Origin: Evansella caseinilytica
GTDB taxonomy: Bacteria > Bacillota > Bacilli > Bacillales > Salisediminibacteriaceae
Reading direction: 5' to 3'
Length of the DNA stretch: 64,000 nt
Assembly: GCF_900107275.1 (NCBI RefSeq)
Contig: NZ_FNPI01000016.1
Span: forward strand, 62,001-126,000
A model generated the notes under the pieces. The model was not told where the DNA came from and did not search any database. It saw nothing but the letters and a program-made list of their open reading frames with translations. This document shows, piece by piece, positions 26,471 to 35,609 of this stretch (position 1 is its first letter; each line of letters opens with the position of its first letter). A program made the translations under genes and the position numbers.

Positions 26471-27418
26471 CTACTGTTTCCCCGCCGTGCTTTCTTCCAC
26501 CAGTTCCACTCTCTCCTCAAAGACCGAAAGCAGCGTCTGAATCAACCCGTCATGATGCTGTCTTGTATGGATGATCAGCTTTTTCGGTGCGATAGAGACG
26601 AGCGGACCGACAACCCGTTCGGTTATTGGCAAAGGAGCTTCAAAGCATAAGTCATGCACAAGCCACCTGCGAATGTCTTGCTGAGAAACTTGCCGTCCCT
26701 TTTCATCAACAAATTTGAATTCATAGTCAAGATATAAATGAACGGTATGAATGCGCGGATTATTTTTTTGTAAAAATTCCCTGCACGTTTGAACCATGAT
26801 TTGATAATCATGTTCATATTTGTATTCATCAATCGCTTTTTCCACCACCTCCATTAGCTCTTCCCTTATTTCGCGCAGCCGAAATCGGAGAAAAGAGTCG
26901 ATAGAGAAATTCACGGCGTCCCGGATAAACTGCTCATAATGGCGGAACATGCCTTTCTGCCACTCAAAAAAAGAAATGCTTAGCGGAATATTCCGCTTCA
27001 TGTTAAAAAAGATATCTCTTGCATGCTCTATGATTGCATCAATCTCATAAGGATCTTTATAATGAAAATCATTCCTGAGCCACTCCGTCAACCAAATGGG
27101 AAACATGTGCTTTATCGTAACATTTGTAAGTAATGAGGCAATCTGCTTCCGCTTATCTCCTTCCTCTCCCCTGATTTCCGATAAGTAAATAATAACATTG
27201 GTGTACTCCTCTGCTTTTTCGATTTCTATTGTATTTTGTTCACCACCATATGTAGCTGTAGAGTGCTGAAATTGCTCATAAAAAGTATGGCCAAATGCAA
27301 AATCTTTAAATTGAATCGTTAACAACGGCAGCCCCTCCCAATCGTGCAAATCGAGTTGAGAGTTTCTTGCATGCAATACAACAGCTCGCTTCAACTCTTT
27401 GCAAACATCTAATATCAT
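26471..27418 (-). CDS. ytxC: Sporulation protein YtxC
   Basis: Resembles the YtxC family, present in spore formers and of unknown biochemical role. Visible blocks include FPIWLTEWLRNDFHYKDPYEID, IIEHARDIFFNMK, VNFSIDSFLRFRLREIREELMEVVEKAIDEYK and HTVHLYLDYEFKF. No membrane segment. The start is uncertain: an ATG at 27418 (MILDVCKEL) or a TTG at 27439 are possible, and neither has a clear ribosome site. In B. subtilis ytxC directly follows dnaI; here three genes have entered between them. Confidence 0.8.
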   Translation of the reverse strand: MILDVCKELKRAVVLHARNSQLDLHDWEGLPLLTIQFKDFAFGHTFYEQFQHSTATYGGEQNTIEIEKAEEYTNVIIYLSEIRGEEGDKRKQIASLLTNVTIKHMFPIWLTEWLRNDFHYKDPYEIDAIIEHARDIFFNMKRNIPLSISFFEWQKGMFRHYEQFIRDAVNFSIDSFLRFRLREIREELMEVVEKAIDEYKYEHDYQIMVQTCREFLQKNNPRIHTVHLYLDYEFKFVDEKGRQVSQQDIRRWLVHDLCFEAPLPITERVVGPLVSIAPKKLIIHTRQHHDGLIQTLLSVFEERVELVEESTAGKQ

Positions 27419-27547
27419 GTATATGGGTGAGGGGGACAATTATGAATCAGGATTAAGAAAAGAAACCATGAAAAATCCGCCAGTATTGCTTGGCGGTAAG
27501 TCAAGTTTTTCTAAGCGGCTAAAATTCAACGGCATAAACATCTTTTG

Positions 27548-28501
27548 CTACCGTGAATGATGATACGCAGTCAATAGCTGGGTGAGAATGTTTTTTATGA
27601 GGCTGACAAGTTGAACGGGCTGTTTGACGGTAGCATCTTGAGCGAACCCAATAAAATACTGTGCAAAGTACGGAATTTCACTTTCAGGGAAGGAGCCTTC
27701 TAGCCAGCCCGAGCCGTCTGTTCGGATGTGCAGGTGAGGTTTAAGCCATTGTTCTGCAAAACAGCGTTGAATGCCGTCCTTGGTCAATTCCACATGAAAT
27801 TGGAGAAAGTTTCTCTCTTGCTTCATATACGACTGCCAATTTTTCAGATGAACATGCCGTAAGTTTAAAGGTTTTCTCGCTGTCTCCTCCGTTACAAATG
27901 TCATCCGGTCACAGCGAAAAAGGCGCATGTCCTCACGTAAAAAGCAGTAAGAAGGGCAGTACCAAAAACCGTCTCGCGCATAAACTCCAATTGGCTGAAT
28001 CTCTCTTCTTGTCTTTTCACGACTCGTTTCATATTCGATGGACAGCACTTGTTGCTTGATCGCGGTTTGAAGCAAAATCGCTAAATAAGGAGTCGCCAAT
28101 GGCCTCATTGGGATTTCGAAGTCAAAGCGATTTTTCAATTGATCGATCCGTTCCTTAACGTCTTCTGGCATATACGAATAAAACTTATGATTCACGGATG
28201 AAGATTCTGCTTGAAACGGGAGAGACGAAAAGTGGCGAAGGGCATGAACGGTAAAGAAAATGGCGACAGCTTCTTCCTCTGCAAAGGCAATCGGTGGCAA
28301 CACCCGTTCATTTAACACTTCATACCCTCCATGTGGACCAACCTCCGAATATAAAGGCACCCCCAACTCACTTAATTCTTGCAAATCCCTCAAGATTGTT
28401 CGCGACGATACACCAAATTCTTGAGCAAGTTCTTTCACAGTAAATCTTCGCTTCCGGTTCACGACCATCATCAGCTCCATGAGGCGTTTCGCTTTTGACA
28501 T
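27548..28501 (-). CDS. HTH-WYL transcriptional regulator
   Basis: A 317-residue YafY-type regulator. The N-terminal winged HTH (KRLMELMMVVNRKRRFTVKELAQEFGVSSRTILRDL; residues 4-60) is followed by a WYL domain with IEYETSREKTRREIQPIGVYARDGFWYCPSYC and LRLFRCDRM-type residues, then a C-terminal WCX region. Start ATG at 28501 with GGTGGGAA upstream. It is divergent from the DinB-family gene 158 bases away, a common pairing in Bacillus, so it probably controls that gene. The ligand is unknown. Confidence 0.88.
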   Translation of the reverse strand: MSKAKRLMELMMVVNRKRRFTVKELAQEFGVSSRTILRDLQELSELGVPLYSEVGPHGGYEVLNERVLPPIAFAEEEAVAIFFTVHALRHFSSLPFQAESSSVNHKFYSYMPEDVKERIDQLKNRFDFEIPMRPLATPYLAILLQTAIKQQVLSIEYETSREKTRREIQPIGVYARDGFWYCPSYCFLREDMRLFRCDRMTFVTEETARKPLNLRHVHLKNWQSYMKQERNFLQFHVELTKDGIQRCFAEQWLKPHLHIRTDGSGWLEGSFPESEIPYFAQYFIGFAQDATVKQPVQLVSLIKNILTQLLTAYHHSR

Positions 28502-28531
28502 TACATTCCCACCTTTATTCTCTATAACTAC

Positions 28532-28544
28532 GACAAGTTTTGTC
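28532..28544. promoter_or_regulatory. Candidate operator between WYL regulator and DinB gene
   Basis: GACAA-GTT-TTGTC is a perfect short inverted repeat in the divergent intergenic region. The position suits a dimeric regulator. No direct evidence. Confidence 0.35.
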
Positions 28545-28659
28545 ACTATTATATGCTAGACTTTACCTTGTGAACAGGAAACTATCAGCTTATGCCCTTT
28601 AAAGGAGGGGGCTTCCTAGAGGGTGAGCATGTTCTCAAAATTAAAAGGAGGAGATCGGT

Positions 28660-29160
28660 ATGTATACGAATGTCACACAATTTTTGCAAGAATGGAAAGA
28701 AGAAACAGCAATAACGGAGAAAGTAATCGGAGCGTTAACGGATGAATCGCTAGAAAAATGTTTTTCGGAAAATAGCCGCACGCTCGGAAGGCTGGCTTGG
28801 CACATAACCATAACGATACCAGAATATCTAACGGAGTTTGCTTTTGAGTTAGAAGATGTGGAAATGCCAGCGAATGTCCCGGCAAAAGCGAACGAAATAG
28901 CCGATTATTTTCGTGTGGCTTGCGAGGCTGTCATCCAATCAGCAGAGCAACAATGGACGGATGAATCGTTATCATATATGCAAGAGGCTTGGGGTGAACG
29001 ATTGTCTAAAGCAACGCTCCTTTCGCTTTTAATAAAGCATATGATCCACCATCGGGGACAAATGACCGCTCTCATGCGTCAAGCTGGTTTAAAGGTTCCT
29101 GGTTGTTACGGGCCTTCCTTTGAAGAAGGGCAACAGATGGGCTTTGTCCCAGAAGTATAA
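28660..29160 (+). CDS. DinB/YfiT-family putative metal-dependent hydrolase
   Basis: A 166-residue four-helix protein. Three His expected to bind a metal are visible in LAWHITITI (about residue 48) and in IKHMIHHRGQM (about 129-133). Members include thiol S-transferases and DinB proteins; the substrate is unknown. GGAGGAG lies 7 bases before the ATG. It is transcribed away from the WYL regulator, which suggests a small stress-response pair. Confidence 0.85.
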   Translation: MYTNVTQFLQEWKEETAITEKVIGALTDESLEKCFSENSRTLGRLAWHITITIPEYLTEFAFELEDVEMPANVPAKANEIADYFRVACEAVIQSAEQQWTDESLSYMQEAWGERLSKATLLSLLIKHMIHHRGQMTALMRQAGLKVPGCYGPSFEEGQQMGFVPEV

Positions 29161-29255
29161 AGGAAAGGAAACAAACGATGCCGGTAGCTTGAGAACAAAT
29201 GGAACAGTGTGAAAGCGTACGTTATGGCAAACAAAAATACGCGGATGAAAGTATC

Positions 29256-29445
29256 AGGACAATGGCACCGCACTTATCTCTGTCTCTGCGCAGTCATAGC
29301 TGGTGAATAAAAGATTGTTCAAAAAGTCCTGGAGACAGCGACGGCGATTTCTTCGCAGCGCTGTCTCCACTGACCACATACGTTTCCGTCGTATACGCCA
29401 CGCTCTTCGAACTTGCCACGCCACGGCCATCCTTCCGCTGTTATA
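29256..29445. repeat. Partial family B then partial family A repeats
   Basis: GGACAATGGCACCGC (29258) resembles the left end of family B and stops near 29305. Family A begins at 29317 with GTTCAAAAAGTCCTGGAGACAGCG and runs to CCTTCCGCTGTT; the right terminus is missing. No gene in 29161-29511. Confidence 0.6.
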
Positions 29446-29459
29446 ATGCCGGTAAAATA

Positions 29460-29497
29460 AAAAGCTGCGCCAAAGCGTTTTTCAGCCTGGCGCAGCC
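29460..29497 (-). terminator. Terminator of mqnC
   Basis: GCTGCGCCA and TGGCGCAGC form a 9-bp stem on the minus strand, followed by TTTTTATTTT, 15 bases after the mqnC stop. Confidence 0.9.
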
Positions 29498-29511
29498 TCG
29501 GTATCTCCCGA

Positions 29512-30618
29512 TCAGTTTTGCATGATAAAATCCTTCGCTGCGGTTTCTTCCGCATCGAAAACATGGAGGATGTTATATTTTGTATCGCGTTGCGCCGGAA
29601 TTTTCCCCGCTTCACGAATGAGTCTCAAAATGAGGTTTGTGTTTACTTTATGAGTTGCTCCGGCTGCGGAAACAACATTTTCTTCGATCATCGTGCTGCC
29701 AAAATCGTTGCAGCCGAATGAAAGGGATTTTTTCCCGATCTCCGGTCCCATCGTTACCCATGACGATTGGAAATTCGGAATATTATCCAGGAAAATACGT
29801 GAAATCGCCACATTTTTCAAATAATCTTCCGGCGTTAAACGCTCTGCCTTCATGTTTGTATTGTCCGGCTGGAACAGCCAGGAAATAAAAGCAAGGAAGC
29901 ATTCGGTTTCATCCTGCGCTTCACGGACGCGCAGAAGATGCATGGCGCGCTCCTCCAGCGTTTCTCCGAAGCCGATAACCATCGTTGCTGTTCCGTGAAG
30001 ACCGACTTTTTTGGCTGTTTTCATGCACGCCATCCACTCTTCCCAAGTTCCTTTTAAACGACTGATCCGCTTGCGGGTGCGGTTGTCGAGAATTTCGGCG
30101 CCGCCGCCGGGAAGCGAGTCCAGTCCGGCATCATGCAGCTCACGCAGCACCTCTTCCAAAGAAAGTCCGGAAACTTCCACCATTTTATAAATTTCCGCCG
30201 GCGAAAAAGAGTGCATCGTTATATCGAAGCGTTTCTTAATTTCCCGCAACAGGTCAGTATAATAGCTGAATGGGAGATCCGGGTTTGTTCCGCCCTGCAT
30301 CAAAATTTCCGTTCCGCCGATATCAATCGTTTCCTGGATCTTCCTGAAAATTTCTTCATTTTCCAGAACATAGCCTTCCGCATGTCCGGGCGGCCGATAA
30401 AAGGCGCAGAAACGGCAGTAAGTATCACAGAAATTTGTATAGTTTACGTTGCGTCCGATGACAAACGTTGTAACTGGTTCCGGATGCCATTTTTGCATGA
30501 TTTCATTCGCTACAGCACCCATTTTTTCAATTTCGTCACTTTCATACAAACGAACGGCGTCTTCGACAGAAATCCGCTCTCCGTTTCGTGCCCGCTCGAG
30601 AATATGGTCAATGCTCAT
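29512..30618 (-). CDS. mqnC: Cyclic dehypoxanthine futalosine synthase
   Basis: Radical SAM enzyme of the futalosine route to menaquinone, or a close homologue. The 368 residues carry the cluster motif C64-x3-C68-x2-C71 (CDTYCRFC), EGYVLENEEIFRKIQE, ILMQGGTNPDLPF, HSFSPAEIYKM, LPGGGAEIL and TATMVIGFGETLEER, all MqnC-like. Start ATG at 30618 with GGGGGAAAA upstream. No other mqn gene is in the window. It sits between ytxC and dnaI, where B. subtilis has no such gene. Confidence 0.88.
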   Translation of the reverse strand: MSIDHILERARNGERISVEDAVRLYESDEIEKMGAVANEIMQKWHPEPVTTFVIGRNVNYTNFCDTYCRFCAFYRPPGHAEGYVLENEEIFRKIQETIDIGGTEILMQGGTNPDLPFSYYTDLLREIKKRFDITMHSFSPAEIYKMVEVSGLSLEEVLRELHDAGLDSLPGGGAEILDNRTRKRISRLKGTWEEWMACMKTAKKVGLHGTATMVIGFGETLEERAMHLLRVREAQDETECFLAFISWLFQPDNTNMKAERLTPEDYLKNVAISRIFLDNIPNFQSSWVTMGPEIGKKSLSFGCNDFGSTMIEENVVSAAGATHKVNTNLILRLIREAGKIPAQRDTKYNILHVFDAEETAAKDFIMQN

Positions 30619-30788
30619 TGCTTTTCCCCCATTTTTATAGAAGTTTGAACACACCAAATGATTTACATCTATCGTAACACAGTTAACAGGGAATTTCTTC
30701 TGTTTTGACTAGCATTATCAAACTGCTAAAAGATGAAAGCATCTTGAAAGTTATATGCAAATGGAGCAGGAGGCGAAAATGTTTCCGG

Positions 30789-31724
30789 CTATTTTCGTCT
30801 GTTTTCGCCCTTCATGTCCACCACTTCATTCATATGGCGAACTCTTTCCATGATTCGTTTCGCTTTCAACTGATCCATTTTTTCCAGTCCGCCCCGCTGC
30901 GTATAGGTGAGGTGATGCTCCAGCTCATCTAAATCAAAATTCGATGTAAATAAAGTCGGCAGCTTTTCCATCATCCGAAATTGGAGAAGCGCCCCTAAAA
31001 TATCGTCGCGCACCCAATTGGACATCGTTTCTGCGCCGATATCATCAAGAATAAGGACCGGAGCGCGCTTCACCTGCTCCAGCTTCTGCTGATACGAGCC
31101 GTCATGAATACCGTTCTTTAATTCTCTGAAAAAATCAGGAGAATAAACGATCATCGTCTGAATGTTGCGGTCGGCAAGTTCATTGGCGATCGCACCCGTC
31201 AAAAATGTTTTTCCGACTCCGAATGGACCATGAATATACAGCCCGCGCCCGTTTTCACCGGGATTCACATGAAGGATAAACTCCAGAGCCTTGGCAGCAA
31301 TCATTGTCCTGGAAGGGTGATCCTCATAGAAATCGTCAAAGGTAGCATTCATGATTTCTTTCGGGATATAAAAGCTTTGAATCAGCGCCGCCTGCCTCCG
31401 CTGTTCTTCCGCTTTCTTCTTATGTGTGCACATATGGTATTCCAGCTGAAAATCCCCCCGATACACAGTTAAACGGGGTTGATAGCCTTGAACGATGTTC
31501 GGGCATTTGGAAAGTCCGGGGCAGGCATCGCAATTATCCCATTGCGTCTTATATTGATAGAGCTCGTTAATGCCCCGTTCTACCTGTCGCTCTGTGATAT
31601 AAGGGTGTTTCGCCAAATAAGAGCGGATGCGTTGATTTTCAAGGACGCTTTCGGTCAACTGCCGGTAGCGCTCCTCAAAGCCGCCATTTAAAAAATGATT
31701 GATTGTTTTGCCGATGGAATCCAC
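30789..31724 (-). CDS. dnaI: Helicase loader DnaI
   Basis: AAA+ ATPase that loads the replicative helicase in Bacillus. The 311 residues have an N-terminal Zn-binding region (CDACPGLSKCPN; CTHKK), Walker A GPFGVGKTFLTGA, Walker B APVLILDDIGAE and the sensor region LFTSNFDLDELEHH. GTG start with GGAGAATAGAGG upstream. It begins 3 bases after dnaB ends, so the two are one operon. Confidence 0.95.
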   Translation of the reverse strand: MDSIGKTINHFLNGGFEERYRQLTESVLENQRIRSYLAKHPYITERQVERGINELYQYKTQWDNCDACPGLSKCPNIVQGYQPRLTVYRGDFQLEYHMCTHKKKAEEQRRQAALIQSFYIPKEIMNATFDDFYEDHPSRTMIAAKALEFILHVNPGENGRGLYIHGPFGVGKTFLTGAIANELADRNIQTMIVYSPDFFRELKNGIHDGSYQQKLEQVKRAPVLILDDIGAETMSNWVRDDILGALLQFRMMEKLPTLFTSNFDLDELEHHLTYTQRGGLEKMDQLKAKRIMERVRHMNEVVDMKGENRRK

Positions 31725-31727
31725 CCT

Positions 31728-33143
31728 CTATTCTCCTTCCTGCCTTGTATTTTTCAGCATTTCTCGATATTGTGCAACCTTCTTTTTCGCTTCCAGCCAC
31801 TCGTCCTCATTCTCTTTCGCAGTATTCCAGGACTCATCCGTCATCCATTTCGGCAATGGCTCTTGACGCACGGTCGATTTCGTGGATTTTTGTGCAGGTT
31901 GTTTTTGACCTGCTGCATCCTGGTTCTTTTTACGCTCTTCCAGCTTGCTGTATTCTTTTTTGGCAAAATCCATTGCTTCCTTGACTGTCCGGATGTTGGC
32001 ACGGCGCCAGTGACTCGCAATTTTGTAAGCAAGCGCCTTGGATAATTTTTTATCGTATTGAATAAACATGTATTCCAATAAGACATTAACGACTCCCGGC
32101 GGCAGCTTATACTCGAATAACAGCTGCTCAATGATTTCGATATCTCCAGGATAAACCTTGGCTCCATTGCTCTGCTCTTCCAAATATTCCAGCGGCGAGG
32201 TTGTTTCGAAATAATGAATCTGCTTTTCTTCCTCGGTTTTCGGTGCCGTTTTCAACGAACGAAGTTCCGGCGGCTGTGTTCGCAACCCGAGGCGCGGCGG
32301 TTTATCAGCTTCGTGAAGGCGGTATCGCTGCTTCGCGTGCTTGCGCAGTTCATCCGGATCAAAGTCATCAGAGTGAACCATGGCATCCTGCAGTACTTTG
32401 CTCATTTCCAGCGGGTCCAGTTTATATAAAAACGCCAATTGTTTGATGGCTGTTTGATTTTCTTTTGTTTGCAACGGCTCCTTCGGGACAAACGCCGGCA
32501 AAAAAGCCAGCATCGCGGAAAAGTCAAACGAGTCCTCGCCTAAGTGATACCGTGAATCGTCGGTATTTCTTCCTTCCAAGGAGGCTGCGGATGTCACGGC
32601 AGCTAGCATGTCCGGATGAGTACCGTTCATTTCTGAAGGATGAAGGGAAACAAACACCTGGTCAAAGGAGCGAGTGATCTCTTCTTTTTCCTCATCCTCC
32701 ACCCGGTCAATTCGGAACAGGTTGCGAAGATGCAAATACTGCTCTTTGCTGCCTAACCGATTGTACAAAAAAACACTTAAAAGATCGTCTTTGAAAAATG
32801 CTTCCGGTGACAGCGGCGGCAAGAGTTCATAATAGTGGACGATTTCCTCCGCTTTTTTTACCCGGTAAACTTTTAGCAGGCCGATGGCTTCCAGCTTTTT
32901 TCGCTCCTGAAAAATTTCATCCAAGTGCTTTCCGGTAAAGATCATCAACGATTTGTGCGTCTTTTCCGCTGTTTTTCCTGGATGACGGCTCAGTTCGCTC
33001 GCCAGCGTCATATAAATTCCGCAGGCCACCGCTCCGATAAGCGGTTGATATAACAGCATCAAGACATCGCGATCTGTCTCGTGCAGCCGGTCATTCATAT
33101 AGGCAATATACTGATCTGATGGCAATATTTCTTTCCAATGCAA
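31728..33143 (-). CDS. dnaB: Replication initiation/membrane attachment protein DnaB
   Basis: Bacillus DnaB (not the helicase) remodels DNA and works with DnaD and DnaI during initiation and restart. The 471 residues contain the DnaB/DnaD-type C-terminal motif YKLPPGVVNVLLEYMFIQYDKKL and HWRRANIRTVKEAMDFAKKEYSK. The N-terminal winged-helix part begins MHWKEILPSDQY. An acidic and Lys-rich linker follows the second domain. Downstream dnaI is almost contiguous. Confidence 0.93.
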   Translation of the reverse strand: MHWKEILPSDQYIAYMNDRLHETDRDVLMLLYQPLIGAVACGIYMTLASELSRHPGKTAEKTHKSLMIFTGKHLDEIFQERKKLEAIGLLKVYRVKKAEEIVHYYELLPPLSPEAFFKDDLLSVFLYNRLGSKEQYLHLRNLFRIDRVEDEEKEEITRSFDQVFVSLHPSEMNGTHPDMLAAVTSAASLEGRNTDDSRYHLGEDSFDFSAMLAFLPAFVPKEPLQTKENQTAIKQLAFLYKLDPLEMSKVLQDAMVHSDDFDPDELRKHAKQRYRLHEADKPPRLGLRTQPPELRSLKTAPKTEEEKQIHYFETTSPLEYLEEQSNGAKVYPGDIEIIEQLLFEYKLPPGVVNVLLEYMFIQYDKKLSKALAYKIASHWRRANIRTVKEAMDFAKKEYSKLEERKKNQDAAGQKQPAQKSTKSTVRQEPLPKWMTDESWNTAKENEDEWLEAKKKVAQYREMLKNTRQEGE

Positions 33144-33218
33144 CGCCTTTCACCTTTGCTTTCTTTGCATGTTGCGGACACGTTCTGCCCGTTTGAAACC
33201 TACAGGCCTTTAACAAAA

Positions 33219-33239
33219 ATGGAGCGTCTTCCGCTCCAT
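33219..33239 (-). terminator. Hairpin terminator between nrdR and dnaB
   Basis: ATGGAGCG and CGCTCCAT form an 8-bp stem with a 5-base loop, followed on the minus strand by TTTTTGTTAAA. It follows the nrdR stop by 10 bases. Confidence 0.8.
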
Positions 33240-33248
33240 CCGCAATGT

Positions 33249-33713
33249 CTACTTTACATTTTCTCGATCCAACAGTTCCTTCAGTTCATTGATAAAAACA
33301 TTAATATCTTTAAACTGGCGATAGACGGAAGCAAACCGGACATATGCCACATCGTCTACTTTTGCAAGGTTTTCCATGACCTGTTCCCCGATGGCGTTGC
33401 TCAAAACTTCCGACAGCCCTTGATTGCGAATCTCCTTTTCCACCTCTTCAACGATCGATTCAAGCTTTTCCAGAGGAACCGGTCGTTTTTCACAAGCGCG
33501 GATCAAGCCCCGGAGAATCTTTTCCCGACTGAATTCTTCGCGGTTACCGCCTTTTTTGACAACGATAAGCGGTGTTTTCTCCACCCGCTCAAACGTCGTA
33601 AAGCGATGTCCGCATGTTTCACATTCCCTGCGCCGCCGTATCGAGCGCCCTTCGTCGCTTGGTCTGGAATCTAATACTCTCGTACCATTATGCTGACAGC
33701 TTGGACATATCAT
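33249..33713 (-). CDS. nrdR: Transcriptional repressor NrdR
   Basis: Zn-ribbon plus ATP-cone repressor of ribonucleotide reductase genes. The 154 residues match the family: [69 protein letters not shown] and [22 protein letters not shown] at 33713 with GGAGATGAG upstream. The position upstream of dnaB-dnaI is conserved in Bacillus. Confidence 0.97.
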   Translation of the reverse strand: MICPSCQHNGTRVLDSRPSDEGRSIRRRRECETCGHRFTTFERVEKTPLIVVKKGGNREEFSREKILRGLIRACEKRPVPLEKLESIVEEVEKEIRNQGLSEVLSNAIGEQVMENLAKVDDVAYVRFASVYRQFKDINVFINELKELLDRENVK

Positions 33714-33740
33714 AAGTGCTCATCTCCAATTTAATCAATC

Positions 33741-34154
33741 CTACTTATTCATCGTCAGTTGATCACCTAATCCAGTGCCAACAAACATCAAGCGTTTATT
33801 CAATTCATCATACAAATGGTAAATCAGCTTCCGGCTGTAGCCAAAATCGGTAAACAAAAATGTATCCGTATGCACCGAAAAGTCCACGGCTGTTCTGAAA
33901 GGACTCACCATGATGACGGTAACAACCATGAGGGCCTTTTTACCTTTCTTCACCTGAACAATGATCTCACCGTGTTCTTCGGAAATCGAGGTCACCTTAA
34001 AGCCGGTGCGTTGATTTAACATTGTTTCAATCTCTTTGATGACTTTATCTTTTGTGGATTTGTAATATCTTGTCTGTAACTGTTCATCATAATGTTTTTC
34101 TTTCGTTTCCGTATGTGTGCTGAAAACTTTTTTTACAGTTTGCATAAATCCCAT
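33741..34154 (-). CDS. Conserved protein of unknown function
   Basis: A 137-residue soluble protein, MGFMQTVKKVFSTHTETKEKHYDEQL at the start, then a beta-rich region (FKVTSISEEHGEIIVQVKKGKKALMVVTVIM, RTAVDFSVHTDTFLFTDFG) ending in RKLIYHLYDELNKRL. I do not recognise a named domain. The ATG at 34154 has GGTGG 9 bases upstream; the ATG at 34163 is too close. It lies 27 bases before nrdR and is probably cotranscribed with it. Confidence 0.65.
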   Translation of the reverse strand: MGFMQTVKKVFSTHTETKEKHYDEQLQTRYYKSTKDKVIKEIETMLNQRTGFKVTSISEEHGEIIVQVKKGKKALMVVTVIMVSPFRTAVDFSVHTDTFLFTDFGYSRKLIYHLYDELNKRLMFVGTGLGDQLTMNK

Positions 34155-34334
34155 CTTTAGCATCCACCCTCACAACTATTTAGATTAACAAGATCTCCAT
34201 TGCAGTTCAATGTTAAACAATGGAAATGCCGTCATATTACAAAACCGCTTTCGTTGCTTTTATCCGCTACTACTATTATCCCATATCATTATACATTATT
34301 CACTAATTATATGTAAAAGTGCGTATTCAAAAAG

Positions 34335-34357
34335 GAGGTGACATCTTCACCTCCTGA
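34335..34357 (-). terminator. Terminator of speD
   Basis: AGGAGGTGAAGATGTCACCTCCT followed by TTTTTGAAT on the minus strand, 4 bases after the speD stop. Confidence 0.85.
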
Positions 34358-34360
34358 GTT

Positions 34361-34747
34361 TTACCTTGAGTAATTTAACAGTTTGCTATCAGTAACTCTG
34401 ATTGGTCCCATCCCCCGCGGCAGCTCAACTACTTCCGTCGTCTTCGCTCCAAGTGATTTCGCAATGAAATTGGATGCCACATTCGGGTCGAGATTCCCGC
34501 AAGTGTACACATCAATGCTCGCATACCCGTGTTCCGGAAAGCTGTGAATGGTCAAATGTGATTCACTAATTATCACCACACCGCTTACACCGTGAGGAGC
34601 AAACTTATGAAAAGCCACCTCTCTCACTTCCGCACCTGCCTCAAGCGCTGCGTCAACAAACAATCTCTCAATGTAGTTAATGTCATTCAATTTTTCGTTG
34701 TCACAATCCCATAATTCCGCAATCACGTGACGTCCCATGGTATCCAT
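34361..34747 (-). CDS. speD: S-adenosylmethionine decarboxylase proenzyme
   Basis: Makes decarboxylated SAM for spermidine synthesis. The 128-residue proenzyme self-cleaves before S63 in [13 protein letters not shown] to create the pyruvoyl group; E62-S63 are intact, as are H68 and [17 protein letters not shown] precedes the ATG. In B. subtilis gapB lies directly upstream; here it is absent and speD has its own promoter and a leader of about 140 bases. Confidence 0.96.
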   Translation of the reverse strand: MDTMGRHVIAELWDCDNEKLNDINYIERLFVDAALEAGAEVREVAFHKFAPHGVSGVVIISESHLTIHSFPEHGYASIDVYTCGNLDPNVASNFIAKSLGAKTTEVVELPRGMGPIRVTDSKLLNYSR

Positions 34748-34890
34748 AAAAAATCCCCCTTTACCACAATGGTTTCATGCCTTCTAAAGCATGGAGGAAC
34801 ACCGTTACTGGGGGAAAGTTAGTCCAGAGAGGTCCTAACCCTTTACGTAACAATTATCCCTACGTTTGCTTTTTAATTGAAGTTCACGGG
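34748..34890 (-). promoter_or_regulatory. Long speD leader with two hairpins
   Basis: CATGC/GCATG (34776-34793) and GTTAG/CTAAC (34818-34839) can form hairpins, separated by CCCCC. The second has an interrupted stem. I do not recognise a named riboswitch or attenuator, and there is no terminator-like T run before the gene. Confidence 0.4.
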
Positions 34891-34894
34891 AAAT

Positions 34895-34923
34895 AGTATA
34901 CTTCGTTTAGCATTGATTTGCAA
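34895..34923 (-). promoter_or_regulatory. Sigma-A promoter of speD
   Basis: On the minus strand TTGCAA (34923-34918) and TATACT (34900-34895) are separated by exactly 17 bases. Confidence 0.75.
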
Positions 34924-34965
34924 TCATTTTTTTAGCCGCTTCTATTCCTCCATGGATACAGCGGA

Positions 34966-35565
34966 TTATTTACGGATGTCCCACTTTTGCAGCAGTTGAT
35001 CCAGCTGTTGTTTCGTTTGTTCTAAAGTGCCGTCATTATAAAGGACGGCCGAGGCGTAAGATAATTTTTCATCAATGGGCATTTGCGCCTGAATCCGACT
35101 CTCCGCTTCCGCCCGCGTGAGGTTATCACGCGCCATCAGACGCTGAAGCTGGATCGTTTCCGGGACATACACCACGATGATTTTATCCACCATCGGCATT
35201 AACTTACTTTCAATAAGCAGCGGGATATCGAGAAAAACGGTATGGCTGCCGGACCGGAAGGCTTCTTCTGTCTGGCGCGCCATTGCTTTTCTTACCTCAG
35301 GGTGAACAATGCTGTTGAGCTTTTGCCGGTTTTCTTCGTCTTGAAAAATAATAGCCCCCAATTTTTTTCTCGCGATGGTGTTATCTTCATTTAGTATGCC
35401 TGTCCCAAATACATCCACGATCTTGCCGTATGCCACTCTGCCAGGTTCTACAACCTGACGGGCGATATTATCCGCATCAACAACCGGAAAGCCGCGCTCC
35501 TTCAAAAGCAGCGATACGGTGGATTTTCCGGTCGCGATACCTCCTGTCAATCCGATTTTCAACAC
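34966..35565 (-). CDS. coaE: Dephospho-CoA kinase
   Basis: Last step of CoA synthesis. The 199 residues show the P-loop GLTGGIATGKST, DADNIARQVVEPG, FLDIPLLIESKL and VVYVPETIQLQRLMARDNLTRAEAESRIQAQM. The family N-terminus fits a GTG start at 35565 with GGGGAG upstream; the ORF extends farther but without family similarity. It lies 45 bases after ytaF. Confidence 0.94.
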   Translation of the reverse strand: MLKIGLTGGIATGKSTVSLLLKERGFPVVDADNIARQVVEPGRVAYGKIVDVFGTGILNEDNTIARKKLGAIIFQDEENRQKLNSIVHPEVRKAMARQTEEAFRSGSHTVFLDIPLLIESKLMPMVDKIIVVYVPETIQLQRLMARDNLTRAEAESRIQAQMPIDEKLSYASAVLYNDGTLEQTKQQLDQLLQKWDIRK

Positions 35566-35609
35566 AATCAGCTCCCCGTCCCTATGTATCCATCGACCGG
35601 GGTGTGAAT

